Shown here: in pieces, positions 39,182 through 48,378 of the stretch | Numbering within the stretch: the stretch's first letter is position 1 | Layout of the letters: every line of letters begins with the position of its first letter | Assembly: GCF_902726565.1 (NCBI RefSeq) | Contig: NZ_CACVAF010000002.1 | Span: 427,851-491,850 of the forward strand | Direction: 5' to 3' | Source of the DNA: Yersinia vastinensis | Lineage (GTDB): Bacteria; Pseudomonadota; Gammaproteobacteria; Enterobacterales; Enterobacteriaceae | Length of the DNA: 64,000 nucleotides | Translations under genes and position numbers: made by a program | Notes under the pieces: model-generated | What the model was told of the DNA's origin: nothing | What the model saw: only the letters and a program-made list of their open reading frames with translations | Database searches by the model: none

Positions 39182-39535
39182 TATTGATACTTAATAATCT
39201 CATTCAGTTATTAGGCATCATCTTAACGATATAATTTCCATTATCAATGGTTGGTTGGTAAACAATAGTCAGCAAAAAGGTTCAATTTAGGTTTTAGCTG
39301 AAAATGTTTTGAATCTGGTTTCGGCTTGTGAGCGACCCGGACGGGGAATCTGTTCGGTGGTTAGCGCGTTATGTATCTCTTCTTAACCAAACGAAACCAA
39401 TACATTTTTGGGCAGGACATTCATTCAAATCTAATAAGAATATATTGGTTGCTCACATTTACAGGTATTATACCAACTGCTTGGATCTCATACCGGGCCA
39501 CCGATAAATCTCCTCCACTGCGAAGGACAGGTTAT

Positions 39536-40573
39536 ATGCAACCTTTGAACGGCCCAAGTGTACCTATTGCCACTGATCGCAATGTTGCACTGCCCAAAAT
39601 GCCCTCTCCGGGTCAAGTGGAAGATCAGGCGCTAACCCCTGCACAGCGTACAACGCTGGAAAAACTGATTGTACGAATTATGGCCCTTAGCCCAATAAAA
39701 TCAGCCGAAATCTGGGCTGCACTACGCCATGATTTATCTCTCAGCAGCACCAGTGATTTATTGGCTCGCCACTTCCAACCCGCCGAGCAATTACTGCAAA
39801 CCCGGCTGTCGCAGGCTCAGGAAAATCACGCCAATCAGCAACTACGTCAGCAGTTGACCGAGTTACTACCTCAGGGTAATAACCGGCAAGCAGTCAGTGA
39901 TTTTATTCGCCAGCAATTTGGTCATACGGTATTAAGCCAGTTAAGTCATACCGAATTACAACAAGTTTTGGTATTACTGCAATCTGGCACGCTAAATATT
40001 CCGCAACCGCAATTAACGACGATAACTGACAGACCGTTGCTCCCGGCAGAGCAGCAACATATTCAATCACTGGTGGCTAAACTCAGTGCCGCTACTGGGG
40101 AGCAACCAGCCAAAATATGGCAAGCCCTATTTGATTTGGTGAGTGTGAAAAGTCATGACCCGCTACCCGCACGCCATTTTCAGATACTCAGCCAGTTTTT
40201 ACAGGCCAAAGTTGCCCTTAGCCAGCAAACAGCCCCCACGTTAGTGAATCTGCAAACCGTACTGAAACAGCCCGCCGATGCGCAAGAGCAGCAATTATTA
40301 ATTGATTACACACAGAATCGCTTTCAAGCCAGCTCAACAACACCGCTGACACAGGCGCAATTGAACGACATTATTAACGTGCTATTTGCGGCCAGATTAG
40401 ACCGTGCCAATACCGCCCAGCGCTTGGCTGAAGATCAACAAAGTCTTCAGCCAATCATTAACCCGCTTATTGCCGCACTGCCACAATCATTACAACCTTT
40501 GTTGCAAAAACCATCACTGGCTTTTGTAACGCTGATAATTGTGATGGTATTTTTATTGGCTATTTTTCTTTAA
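39536..40573 (+). CDS. flk: Flagellar regulator Flk (RflH)
   Basis: Flk is an inner-membrane protein that prevents premature export of late flagellar substrates into the periplasm before the P and L rings are complete. The 345-residue sequence aligns with E. coli Flk (331) over its length, for example RPLLPAEQQHIQSLVAKLSAATGEQPAKIWQ-type helices and NNRQAVSDFIRQQFG. A single C-terminal membrane anchor (about 325-345, LAFVTLIIVMVFLLAIFL) places the bulk in the cytosol. ATG at 39536 follows AAGGAC by about 9 bases and gives the family start MQPLNGP; the frame extends upstream to 39371, but without similarity. Confidence 0.93.
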   Translation: MQPLNGPSVPIATDRNVALPKMPSPGQVEDQALTPAQRTTLEKLIVRIMALSPIKSAEIWAALRHDLSLSSTSDLLARHFQPAEQLLQTRLSQAQENHANQQLRQQLTELLPQGNNRQAVSDFIRQQFGHTVLSQLSHTELQQVLVLLQSGTLNIPQPQLTTITDRPLLPAEQQHIQSLVAKLSAATGEQPAKIWQALFDLVSVKSHDPLPARHFQILSQFLQAKVALSQQTAPTLVNLQTVLKQPADAQEQQLLIDYTQNRFQASSTTPLTQAQLNDIINVLFAARLDRANTAQRLAEDQQSLQPIINPLIAALPQSLQPLLQKPSLAFVTLIIVMVFLLAIFL

Positions 40574-40595
40574 TTAGCCGCTACCCGTAGATTAC

Positions 40596-40622
40596 TGGCT
40601 CAGGATATTTTTATCTGAGCCA
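40596..40622. terminator. Terminator between convergent flk and ybiR
   Basis: TGGCTCAG, loop GATATTTTTAT, CTGAGCCA: a perfect 8-bp stem 23 bases after the flk stop and 7 bases beyond the ybiR stop. The T run is in the loop rather than after the stem, so strength is uncertain. Confidence 0.6.
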
Positions 40623-40628
40623 CTCATT

Positions 40629-41762
40629 TTACAGTGCCAATAGCCCCCAACCAACCAGCGCACTCCAAAATAAAAAGGGCAGTGAATAGGCGTGGAATTT
40701 CAACCAAATCGCGGGTTCTCCCGCCATTCTCAGCGCAATTAAATTCGCCATCGAACCCAAAGCAAAACCAAAGCCACCGATATTCACGGCATAGGCGACC
40801 AATGCACTGGAAGGAAGATAATTCAGCAATAAGATTGTGGCCGGAACATTGCTAATCAGTTGGGATAAACCAATACCTAATATATAGGCCGCCGCCGTAG
40901 ACAAAGTTTTAATTTCACCAAACAATGACTGCAAAGCAGATAACTCGGTCAGTAGGCGAACATCAATAAACATGGCCATAAAGACCACTATCAAACTCCA
41001 ATCTATTGCTAATAAAACTCGCCGCGCCAATAACAATAAGCCCGCAAATACAATGAATAATCCATAACTTGCCAACCCCAAATCGACACAGACAATAAAA
41101 ATTACATATAGCGCCAAACAACTTAGCAATAGGCGGAATTGGTAAGGGTAAATCGGGCTAGAACTTTGCTTAACAATTTTTCGCGCGGGGAAACGCCACC
41201 AGGTCACCGCCAAGAGTGTGAGCAAAATAGCTGCTGCCAAAGGGGCCATCTGGTGAGTAAAGCCAATAAAAGAGAGTTCGGAACGGCTCCATAACAGAAT
41301 ATTTTGCGGATTACCGATAGGCGTTAACAACGAGCCCGCATTCACGGCCAATGCAGAGAAAATAATCAGACGGGAAACGGGTAAAGACGATATTTTCTTC
41401 AATGTCAGAATCAGGGGAACAATGATAAACAGCGCGACATCATTCGTCAGGAAAGAAGACAATACCGCCGCAGACAAGACTAAAAATAGCGCCAGATGCC
41501 GTTCAGTATGTAACGCATTAATTATCTTGCGACCAATAAAATCAAAGTAGCCACTGACTTCAACCCCTTTTGTCAGCAGCATTAACCCCAACAACGTCAC
41601 AATGGTGGTCCAGTCAATAAACTGTGGAAAGGCGCTAATTTTGGCTGGCATCATGGCCGTAAGACCAATACCCAGTATCACTAAAATATGCAGCAGGCGG
41701 TCTTTCAGAAAAGGTCTGAATACTGTTTTTACTGCACGATGAGTCGTTGCGAATAATGTCAT
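40629..41762 (-). CDS. ybiR: SLC13/ArsB-like anion transporter, YbiR type
   Basis: An inner-membrane protein with about ten helices, matching E. coli YbiR (372 residues) throughout: LLTKGVEVSGYFDFIGRKI, SSFLTNDVALFIIVPL, LAVNAGSLLTPIGNPQNILLW and QLISNVPATILLLNYL. The two NPQN/SNVP re-entrant motifs are typical of the ion-transporter superfamily; the substrate of YbiR is not known. In E. coli the gene is elsewhere, so it is part of the block inserted between flk and fabB. ATG at 41762 gives 377 residues; TTG at 41792 is an alternative. Neither has a clear ribosome binding site. Confidence 0.87.
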   Translation of the reverse strand: MTLFATTHRAVKTVFRPFLKDRLLHILVILGIGLTAMMPAKISAFPQFIDWTTIVTLLGLMLLTKGVEVSGYFDFIGRKIINALHTERHLALFLVLSAAVLSSFLTNDVALFIIVPLILTLKKISSLPVSRLIIFSALAVNAGSLLTPIGNPQNILLWSRSELSFIGFTHQMAPLAAAILLTLLAVTWWRFPARKIVKQSSSPIYPYQFRLLLSCLALYVIFIVCVDLGLASYGLFIVFAGLLLLARRVLLAIDWSLIVVFMAMFIDVRLLTELSALQSLFGEIKTLSTAAAYILGIGLSQLISNVPATILLLNYLPSSALVAYAVNIGGFGFALGSMANLIALRMAGEPAIWLKFHAYSLPFLFWSALVGWGLLAL

Positions 41763-41877
41763 CAGGAAATCTACAAATAACAGGGCTGACAAAGAAAGGT
41801 CACGTTAGCGCAGCCGATCGTTTTATGCCAGCCCCATTATCTGTCAACGGCCAAACTCAAGATTCAGCCGCTTCAAA

Positions 41878-43197
41878 CTAGATCTGAGTATTTTGTTTCA
41901 CTGCTTTTCTAAAATCATCCATTGAGCAAAATCCTTTCGCATCAATCGGGCAGCCTTCGATTTCCAACGTGACACGTTTTGGTGGTGCCTGAAGTGACAA
42001 CGGTGTTTTATGACGAATTTGCTCGGTCGACAGATAAATATACTCAATCTTCATCAGATCTTTATTTTGTTTAATATCTTTCCAACGCTCAAAGACCACT
42101 TTGCCACTGATCGGGGTTCTCTCGTATTGATCAGGCAGTTGGTATTCTTTGGTTTTAAGTGCTGCGAGTAATGAAGCAATATTGGAGTCATGCCCAACCA
42201 ATACTGCAAACTTCGCTTTTTGCGCGGCTAATTCATTCGGGGTTTTCTCACCCTGAGGATCAAGAGCAGAGCTAATAAAGCCCACTAATTTCTCGGCGGC
42301 ATTATCTGCGATAGCAGGAGAGCCAAATAAAGTTTCATGGTAGAGGTTCTTGATATCGATTAATTTACGCCACTCTTCAGATGACTGAATCCGCCCCCAA
42401 GCCACATCTTTCGCCGGGAAGCCTTCATAATATTGCAGCATGAAAGCATCAGAGGCACCAGTCCCTAATTTCAGTGGGCCAGTAATGCCCGGTTCTTTAT
42501 TTTGTACTAATACAATTTCAGTCGGCTGCATGCTCCAGTCACATTTCTTATCGACTAGACATGCTGGTGAATTTTTATAATCTAGGATGTTAGACAGTAA
42601 ATCGTAATTTGGCTGTAAACGTTTGTTCAACCCCTCTACCCCACCCGGCCCTGCATGTTGATTAATTGAAGCCAACGCTTTTTCTTTAAATTCAGGGGTA
42701 ACATCTAAAGTAATAATCGGGTTAAAGACAGGATCCATCTTACCGATTTCTTTTTGGTGGGTAACTGGAACATTACATCCGGGGAAAGCGCCAAATAAGA
42801 AATGCTGTGCGGTATCAATGGTTCTTGGCAAGCTGTTGGCGTAGGTAAATACCGTGGTTGGTGTCGGGCATCCGGTCGATTTGAGTAATTTGGTTTCTGC
42901 CAACCACTGGCGGAAATATCCCCCCATCATCGCCTCAAGTTCGGCCCCTTTGGGTGTCAGGTAACCACCAGGTGTACTCCATTCAGGCCATTTATCCGGG
43001 GTGGCACTGGAGAGCATATCGCCATAATTCACCAAGGGCGCACGTATCCCATGGCGGCTCATGACTAAAACCTGTTCAAGTTTATAATGACCGTTCTTAT
43101 CCTGAGCCACGACCTTATCTTGAGCCACAAGATTGGCTGAAGCAGGTAAGAGAGTTGCTAATAAGGTCAGGGCGTACGCCGTCTTTATTTTTATCAT
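41878..43197 (-). CDS. agp: Periplasmic histidine acid phosphatase, Agp-like
   Basis: A 439-residue exported histidine acid phosphatase. The signal peptide is about residues 1-20 (ending PASANLVA). The catalytic motif is MSRHGIRAPL and the proton donor is the VGHDSNIASL histidine-aspartate. Similarity is greatest to E. coli glucose-1-phosphatase Agp (YANSLPRTIDTAQHFLFGAFPGC, LQYYEGFPAKDVAWG, GCPIDAKGFC), which frees phosphate from glucose-1-phosphate and some inositol phosphates. E. coli Agp has RHNLRAP where this protein has the RHG form. It is longer than Agp (413), with a VAQDK insertion after the signal. ATG at 43197 follows GGAG. Confidence 0.88.
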   Translation of the reverse strand: MIKIKTAYALTLLATLLPASANLVAQDKVVAQDKNGHYKLEQVLVMSRHGIRAPLVNYGDMLSSATPDKWPEWSTPGGYLTPKGAELEAMMGGYFRQWLAETKLLKSTGCPTPTTVFTYANSLPRTIDTAQHFLFGAFPGCNVPVTHQKEIGKMDPVFNPIITLDVTPEFKEKALASINQHAGPGGVEGLNKRLQPNYDLLSNILDYKNSPACLVDKKCDWSMQPTEIVLVQNKEPGITGPLKLGTGASDAFMLQYYEGFPAKDVAWGRIQSSEEWRKLIDIKNLYHETLFGSPAIADNAAEKLVGFISSALDPQGEKTPNELAAQKAKFAVLVGHDSNIASLLAALKTKEYQLPDQYERTPISGKVVFERWKDIKQNKDLMKIEYIYLSTEQIRHKTPLSLQAPPKRVTLEIEGCPIDAKGFCSMDDFRKAVKQNTQI

Positions 43198-43483
43198 CCC
43201 AAACTCCATCATCCGTTGGTGGTTTAAGTCGTCAATAGACTTTCGATTGCTACAGATTTGTTACAACAGAGATAATAGACGCAGGGGGGAGGTAAAAGCG
43301 GAGTCTCATCACAGATCCACTTATTATGTCAGGTCGACCAATTGATTTTTTTGTCGATGAATCTTGGTATTACCACAGATTTAGATGGTTATCCCCAGTC
43401 GGCACTGATGGTTAATCAGTGCTAGTGCTATTCTCTGCTGGGTAGGTTTTTATCAAACGAATGAAACCCCGACAAGCCAGCCA

Positions 43484-44440
43484 TTATTTTCTACCGGGCA
43501 TATCTGGAATAATCAAATCACCGCGTAACGCATAAGAACCCAGTACATCTTGGGTTTTCTCATTAAGCCATGTCACTATTTTCGCGGCCATGGCGTCCAT
43601 CGAATATTCAATTGCCGGAATCGTCGGGATTCCCGGATAATGTAATGAACCGGCCAGACTAAAGACCATGATGTCATCGGGAACCGATTTATTAAACGCT
43701 TGAAGTTGTGGGATAACACTTTGAGCTTCCTGTTCATCCGCCACCAGCAAAGCATTAAAATTCAGCGTCGCGCTGCTATTAAGCAAAACTTGCAACGCAA
43801 CCGATGAAGAGGATGAATCCATAAAAATCAGGTCGCGATTAAAAGGCAAAAAGTTATTTTCTAGCGCGCGCTTGTACCCTAACAGCACATCGTCCACATA
43901 ACCGCTAGTGTCTGGGTTAATTAAAGCAATTTTTCTTCTGCCTTGTTTTATCAAATAATTGCAGGCAGTTTCTGCGGCAAAGGCGTGGTCAAATTGGATA
44001 CTGTTCGCAGCGTCGGTATCCATGCAATCGACGAGAATGATGCTCTCATCTGAGAGATTAAGAGGGAAACGTGCACCAATAATGAGTACGTCATCACACA
44101 GCCCACAGGTCAGCTCATCAAGTGCCTGCATGACTTCAGCTTTGTTGTTGGCAAAGCGCAACAGTAAATGCTTTTGATGCTGACTGAGGTGTTTTTCAAG
44201 TGCGTACAAATAACCTGTCGTTTGGTTAATATTTTCTTGTGCGCAAATAACGCCAATGCAGCCTGTTGACTGACTTAATAATGATTGCGCGATAACATTT
44301 GGCCGATAATTCAGCTCCTCTACCGCTTTTAATACGGCCAGGCGGCTAGCTTCCTTAACGCCGCGCGAACCACTCAACACCCGTGATACTGTGGCTTTAG
44401 AAACCCCAGCTAAACGTGATACATCGTTGATTGTAGACAT
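43484..44440 (-). CDS. LacI-family repressor of the beta-glucoside PTS operon
   Basis: A 318-residue LacI-family regulator with the helix-turn-helix INDVSRLAGVSKATVSRVLSG and hinge ELNYRPNVIAQSL at the N-terminus and a ligand-binding domain behind. It is divergent from the EIIB-EIIC-glucosidase-EIIA-porin genes. The 375-base space between them has several palindromes suited to such a repressor. It resembles AscG/CelR-type regulators of aryl-beta-glucoside use; the inducer is probably a phosphorylated or free beta-glucoside, by inference from the operon. Confidence 0.88.
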   Translation of the reverse strand: MSTINDVSRLAGVSKATVSRVLSGSRGVKEASRLAVLKAVEELNYRPNVIAQSLLSQSTGCIGVICAQENINQTTGYLYALEKHLSQHQKHLLLRFANNKAEVMQALDELTCGLCDDVLIIGARFPLNLSDESIILVDCMDTDAANSIQFDHAFAAETACNYLIKQGRRKIALINPDTSGYVDDVLLGYKRALENNFLPFNRDLIFMDSSSSSVALQVLLNSSATLNFNALLVADEQEAQSVIPQLQAFNKSVPDDIMVFSLAGSLHYPGIPTIPAIEYSMDAMAAKIVTWLNEKTQDVLGSYALRGDLIIPDMPGRK

Positions 44441-44815
44441 GATTCTCTCCTAGCAGGCTGAAGTCCTTGCCTGTCATTCCTAAATACAGCTCTGTCCTAT
44501 CGATGACACCAGCCTTGAGTATAATCGTTTCCATTTAGCATGGAAACCGAATTTCCATCACGATCCAAAATAGTTATCCAACCTCCAAAGCTGTGATGTC
44601 CATCAAATAAATAATCCCTATACACACTGGACTTTGATGGCTATCACAGTTCCACTCATTTCGAATGGAAAACGGTTTCCGTAAGATGTCCAATCATTCG
44701 CGAAACAACCGCTTTTTCGAAATGGAAAACGGTTTCCGTAAGATGTCAAAATGTCATAAAAAGAGTGTTACCACGTTTTTCGCAATGCTTTTTTATCTTT
44801 TGAGGATGGTTGTAG
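44441..44815. promoter_or_regulatory. Divergent control region of the beta-glucoside operon
   Basis: This region holds: GTTTCCAT-N5-ATGGAAAC at 44527-44547 with a second ATGGAAA-N5-TTTCCAT at 44540-44558; two CRP-like sites, TGTGA-N6-TCAAA at 44592-44607 and TTTGA-N6-TCACA at 44633-44648, centres 41 bases apart; and two copies of GGAAAACGGTTTCC at 44667-44680 and 44724-44737, inside a longer direct repeat ending CGTAAGATGTC. These suit a LacI repressor plus CRP activation. No gene is supported in it. Confidence 0.75.
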
Positions 44816-45130
44816 ATGTTCAAGATCATGTTGTGTTGCTCCGCTGGAATGTCCACCAGCATGCTGGTGAGAAAAATGCGGATCGTGGCTGAAGAAAAAG
44901 GTATCCCGGTAGAAATTGATGCGTTTGGTGTCTCTGAATTTGATATTCAGTTCTCACGCTATCAGGTAGTTCTGCTTGGGCCGCAAGTGAAATACATGTT
45001 AGGAATGCTGTCAGAAAAGGCGGCTGTTCACGGTATTCCCGTTCAACCCATCGATATGATGGACTACGGAATGCAGCGTGCCGATAAAGTCCTGGACTAT
45101 GCTCTGTCGCTCATTGAAGCGACTCACTAA
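44816..45130 (+). CDS. PTS EIIB component, lactose/cellobiose class
   Basis: A 104-residue EIIB of the Lac family (ChbB/CelA-like). The phosphorylated cysteine is in the MLCCSAGMSTSMLVRKM loop (Cys7 or Cys8; the canonical position is the C of CSAGMSTS). VVLLGPQVKYML and the C-terminal half are typical. It accepts phosphate from the EIIA at the end of the operon and hands it to sugar in EIIC. GAGG lies 10 bases before the ATG. It is the first gene of the operon; the EIIC gene begins 12 bases after its stop. Confidence 0.93.
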   Translation: MFKIMLCCSAGMSTSMLVRKMRIVAEEKGIPVEIDAFGVSEFDIQFSRYQVVLLGPQVKYMLGMLSEKAAVHGIPVQPIDMMDYGMQRADKVLDYALSLIEATH

Positions 45131-45142
45131 GAAGGTATTCAC

Positions 45143-46474
45143 ATGAGTTCTTTATATCAATCAATGGTTGCTGCTATTGAGCAAACTATTACGCCGTTTG
45201 CAGGACGTCTGGGACAGCAAAAATATGTTATTGCTATCCGCGATGGCTTTACCGCTGCACTGCCTTTTATGATCATCGGTTCATTTATGCTGGTGTTTAT
45301 TTTCCCACCATTTTCTGCCGATACCACAATGGGATTCGCTCGGGCATGGCTGGACTTCTCTCAGACATATCGCGAACAATTAATGTTGCCATTTAATCTG
45401 AGCATGGGGGTGATGACATTCTTCATTTCGGTAGGGATTGGCGCAAGCTTAGGGCGGCAATTTAATCTTGATCCGGTCATGACAGGGCTACTGGCATTTA
45501 TGGCATTCCTGCTGGTTGCCGCCCCTTATGCTGATGGCAAAATCTCTACCCAGTATCTTTCTGGTCAGGGGATCTTTACTGCGTTAATTACAGCAATTTA
45601 TTCCACGCGTGTTTATGCCGCACTGAAACAACACAATATTACGATTCGTCTGCCAAAAGAGGTGCCTACCGGTGTAGCACGTTCTTTTGAAATTCTGATC
45701 CCTGTATTGGTCATTATTGCCACATTGCATCCACTGAATTTATTCATTGAATCGCAAACCGGCATGATTATTCCAGAAGCTATTATGCATTTACTGGCGC
45801 CATTGGTGTCTGCATCAGACTCCTTGCCAGCGATGTTGCTTTCAGTATTGCTGTGCCAGATTTTCTGGTTTTCAGGTATTCACGGCTCGCTGATTGTCAC
45901 CGGCATTATGAGTCCGTTCTGGATGACCAATCTGGCAGCAAACCAAGCAGCACTTGCCGTCGGGGCAACCTTACCGCATATCTACTTACAAGGTTTCTGG
46001 GATCACTATCTGCTCATCGGTGGCGTGGGTTCTACATTACCACTGGCTTTCCTGTTGCTGCGTAGCAAGGTTACTCACTTACGCACGATTGGCAAATTAG
46101 GTGTTGTACCCAGCTTCTTCAACATTAATGAACCCATTTTGTTTGGTGCGCCAATCATTATGAACCCAATAATGTTCATTCCATTTATTGCCGTACCGAT
46201 GATCAATGCTGTTCTGGCCTATACCGCCACCAAATTTGGCTGGCTTGCACAAGTCGTTTCCCTGACACCCTGGACGACACCAGCACCTATCGGCGCATCT
46301 TGGGCAGCGAACTGGGCCTTTAGCCCTGTGGTGATGTGTCTGGTCTGTATGATGGTTTCTGCACTTATCTATCTGCCATTCCTGCGTGCTTATGAGCGTT
46401 CACTGGTAAAAACTGAAGGGGAAAAAAATCTGAATACTGCCCCGTCACTTTCTGAAACTGCCCGTAGCAACTGA
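45143..46474 (+). CDS. PTS EIIC permease, lactose/cellobiose class
   Basis: A 443-residue inner-membrane permease of the Lac-family PTS (ChbC/CelB/LicC-like), with about ten helices. Landmarks are IAIRDGFTAALPFMIIGS near residue 35, FWFSGIHGSLIVTGIM, and the signature FNINEPILFGAPIIMNP near residue 340, in which the conserved glutamate binds the sugar. It imports a beta-glucoside such as cellobiose, chitobiose or an aryl-glucoside; the exact sugar is not visible, but the partner GH1 enzyme suggests a beta-glucoside. AAGGT lies 7 bases before the ATG. Confidence 0.94.
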   Translation: MSSLYQSMVAAIEQTITPFAGRLGQQKYVIAIRDGFTAALPFMIIGSFMLVFIFPPFSADTTMGFARAWLDFSQTYREQLMLPFNLSMGVMTFFISVGIGASLGRQFNLDPVMTGLLAFMAFLLVAAPYADGKISTQYLSGQGIFTALITAIYSTRVYAALKQHNITIRLPKEVPTGVARSFEILIPVLVIIATLHPLNLFIESQTGMIIPEAIMHLLAPLVSASDSLPAMLLSVLLCQIFWFSGIHGSLIVTGIMSPFWMTNLAANQAALAVGATLPHIYLQGFWDHYLLIGGVGSTLPLAFLLLRSKVTHLRTIGKLGVVPSFFNINEPILFGAPIIMNPIMFIPFIAVPMINAVLAYTATKFGWLAQVVSLTPWTTPAPIGASWAANWAFSPVVMCLVCMMVSALIYLPFLRAYERSLVKTEGEKNLNTAPSLSETARSN

Positions 46475-46494
46475 TAACAACAAGAGACAAGACC

Positions 46495-47877
46495 ATGAAA
46501 TACCAATTTCCAGATAACTTCTGGTGGGGCAGTGCCAGTTCAGCGCTGCAAACAGAAGGTGAAAGTCTACAGGGGGGTAAAAGCCCCACGACTTGGGATG
46601 CCTGGTTTGCCAGCCAACCCACACGCTTTCACCAGCAGATTGGCCCAAATGACACATCGACATTCTATCGCAACTGGCGACAGGATATCGCATTGCTCAA
46701 GCAACTCAATCACAACAGTTTTCGTACATCGATAAGTTGGTCACGGCTGATCCCCAATGGGGTCGGAGAGATTAATCCAGAGGCTGTGACCTTTTATAAT
46801 CAGGTGATCGATGAACTATTGGCCCAAGGTATTACGCCATTTATTACCTTGTTCCATTTCGATATGCCAATGGCAATGCAGGAGATCGGTGGCTGGGAAA
46901 ATCGTGAAGTAATCGATGCCTGGAAGCGTTACGCCCAAGTCTGCTTTGAACTCTTTGGCGACCGGGTTAAATATTGGTTCACGTTCAATGAGCCAATCGT
47001 TCCTGTGGAAGGCGGCTATTTGTATGACTTCCATTACCCTAACGTGGTGGATTTCAGACGCGCAGCAACCGTGGCGTACCACACCGTGTTGGCTCATGCG
47101 ACAGCCGTCAAGGCTTATCGTGCAGGCCATTATGAAGGTGAGATTGGCATTGTGCTGAATCTGACGCCCTCATACCCACGTTCGCAGAACCCAGCTGATT
47201 TAAAAGCAGCGGAATATGCAGACTTATTGTTTAACCGTAGTTTTCTTGATCCCGCATTACGCGGTGAATATCCACAGGAATTGATCGATTTACTGTGCGA
47301 TTACGATCAGATGCCAATACGTCAGCAAGGAGATAAGGCGCTAATTGCTGAAGGGAGAATTGACTTACTGGGTATCAATTACTATCAGCCACGGCGAGTA
47401 AAATGCCGCGACAGTGCAGTCAATCCGCAAGCTCCTTTTATGCCCGAATGGTTATTTGATGCTTACGAAATGCCCGGACGCAAAATGAATCCTTACCGTG
47501 GTTGGGAGATTTATGAAGCGGGTATTTATGACATTCTGACTAATTTACGTCTTAATTATGGCAACCCACGCTGCTTTATTTCTGAGAATGGCATGGGTGT
47601 TGAGAACGAAGAGCGTTTTTTACAGGATGGTAAAATTAACGATCAGTACCGAATAGATTTTATTTCTGACCATTTAAAATGGCTACACAAAGGAATTAGC
47701 GAAGGCTGTAATTGTCTTGGCTACCATATGTGGACTTTTATTGATAACTGGTCTTGGTGCAATGGTTATAAAAATCGTTATGGCTTTATTCAATTAGATT
47801 TAGCCAGCCAAAAGCGTACTGTCAAAAAAAGCGGAGAATGGTTTACCGCTACCGCTGAGAATAATGGCTTTGATTAA
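46495..47877 (+). CDS. 6-phospho-beta-glucosidase, GH1
   Basis: A 460-residue cytosolic glycoside hydrolase of family 1 that splits the phosphorylated beta-glucoside made by the PTS into glucose-6-phosphate and an aglycone or sugar. The acid/base Glu166 is in FTFNEP and the nucleophile Glu364 in FISENGMGVE; the N-terminal FWWGSASSALQTEG is also diagnostic. The phosphate-binding region lies near the C-terminus (SQKRTVKKSGEWF). It follows EIIC by 20 bases and precedes EIIA by 14. It resembles BglA/AscB/BglB-type enzymes but fits none well enough for a symbol. Confidence 0.94.
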   Translation: MKYQFPDNFWWGSASSALQTEGESLQGGKSPTTWDAWFASQPTRFHQQIGPNDTSTFYRNWRQDIALLKQLNHNSFRTSISWSRLIPNGVGEINPEAVTFYNQVIDELLAQGITPFITLFHFDMPMAMQEIGGWENREVIDAWKRYAQVCFELFGDRVKYWFTFNEPIVPVEGGYLYDFHYPNVVDFRRAATVAYHTVLAHATAVKAYRAGHYEGEIGIVLNLTPSYPRSQNPADLKAAEYADLLFNRSFLDPALRGEYPQELIDLLCDYDQMPIRQQGDKALIAEGRIDLLGINYYQPRRVKCRDSAVNPQAPFMPEWLFDAYEMPGRKMNPYRGWEIYEAGIYDILTNLRLNYGNPRCFISENGMGVENEERFLQDGKINDQYRIDFISDHLKWLHKGISEGCNCLGYHMWTFIDNWSWCNGYKNRYGFIQLDLASQKRTVKKSGEWFTATAENNGFD

Positions 47878-47891
47878 TGCAGGAATGAATA

Positions 47892-48194
47892 ATGATTGAA
47901 TTAGAAGAAGCAGTAATGGAAATTATTGTTAATGCTGGGCAGTCGCGCAGCCTTTGTTTTGAAGCACTGCAAGCTGCGCGTAAAGGTGACATTGACCGCG
48001 CCAAAAGCTTATTGCTAGAGGCTGACGACTTTGCTCGCCAGGCACACCATATGCAGACAAAGCTAATTGAGCAGGATGCGGGGGAAGCCCGGCAGCCGAT
48101 GACATTAATTATGGTTCATGCTCAAGACCATTTAATGACATCTTTATTAGCACGGGAATTATCGGAAGAAATTATCCATCTTTATCAGCGTTAA
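47892..48194 (+). CDS. PTS EIIA component, lactose/cellobiose class
   Basis: A 100-residue all-helical EIIA of the Lac family (ChbA/LacF-like), active as a trimer. The phosphoacceptor histidine is His76 in MVHAQDHLMTS. It receives phosphate from HPr and passes it to the EIIB encoded at the head of the operon. AGGA stands before the ATG, and the gene begins 14 bases after the glucosidase stop. A 184-base gap separates it from the porin gene, which may have its own promoter. Confidence 0.94.
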   Translation: MIELEEAVMEIIVNAGQSRSLCFEALQAARKGDIDRAKSLLLEADDFARQAHHMQTKLIEQDAGEARQPMTLIMVHAQDHLMTSLLARELSEEIIHLYQR

Positions 48195-48378
48195 TATTAC
48201 ATTCGCAAATAGAAAAATATTATCCATCTTGAACGGAGAGATTATTACGCGAAGAATTTAAATTAAGCTCAATAAAATTACATTATAAAAACCTTATTTT
48301 GGTGATGGCATGATTATCCTGTCCTATCCGAGCGGGATAATTATTATCTAAATAATAACTTATTAAATTGAGATAGCG

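Noticed and set aside
44665..44892. Plus-strand frame of 75 codons with MENGFRKMS twice
   Set aside because: The duplicate peptide only reflects the duplicated operator block; the frame then overlaps the real EIIB gene in another frame and has no ribosome binding site.
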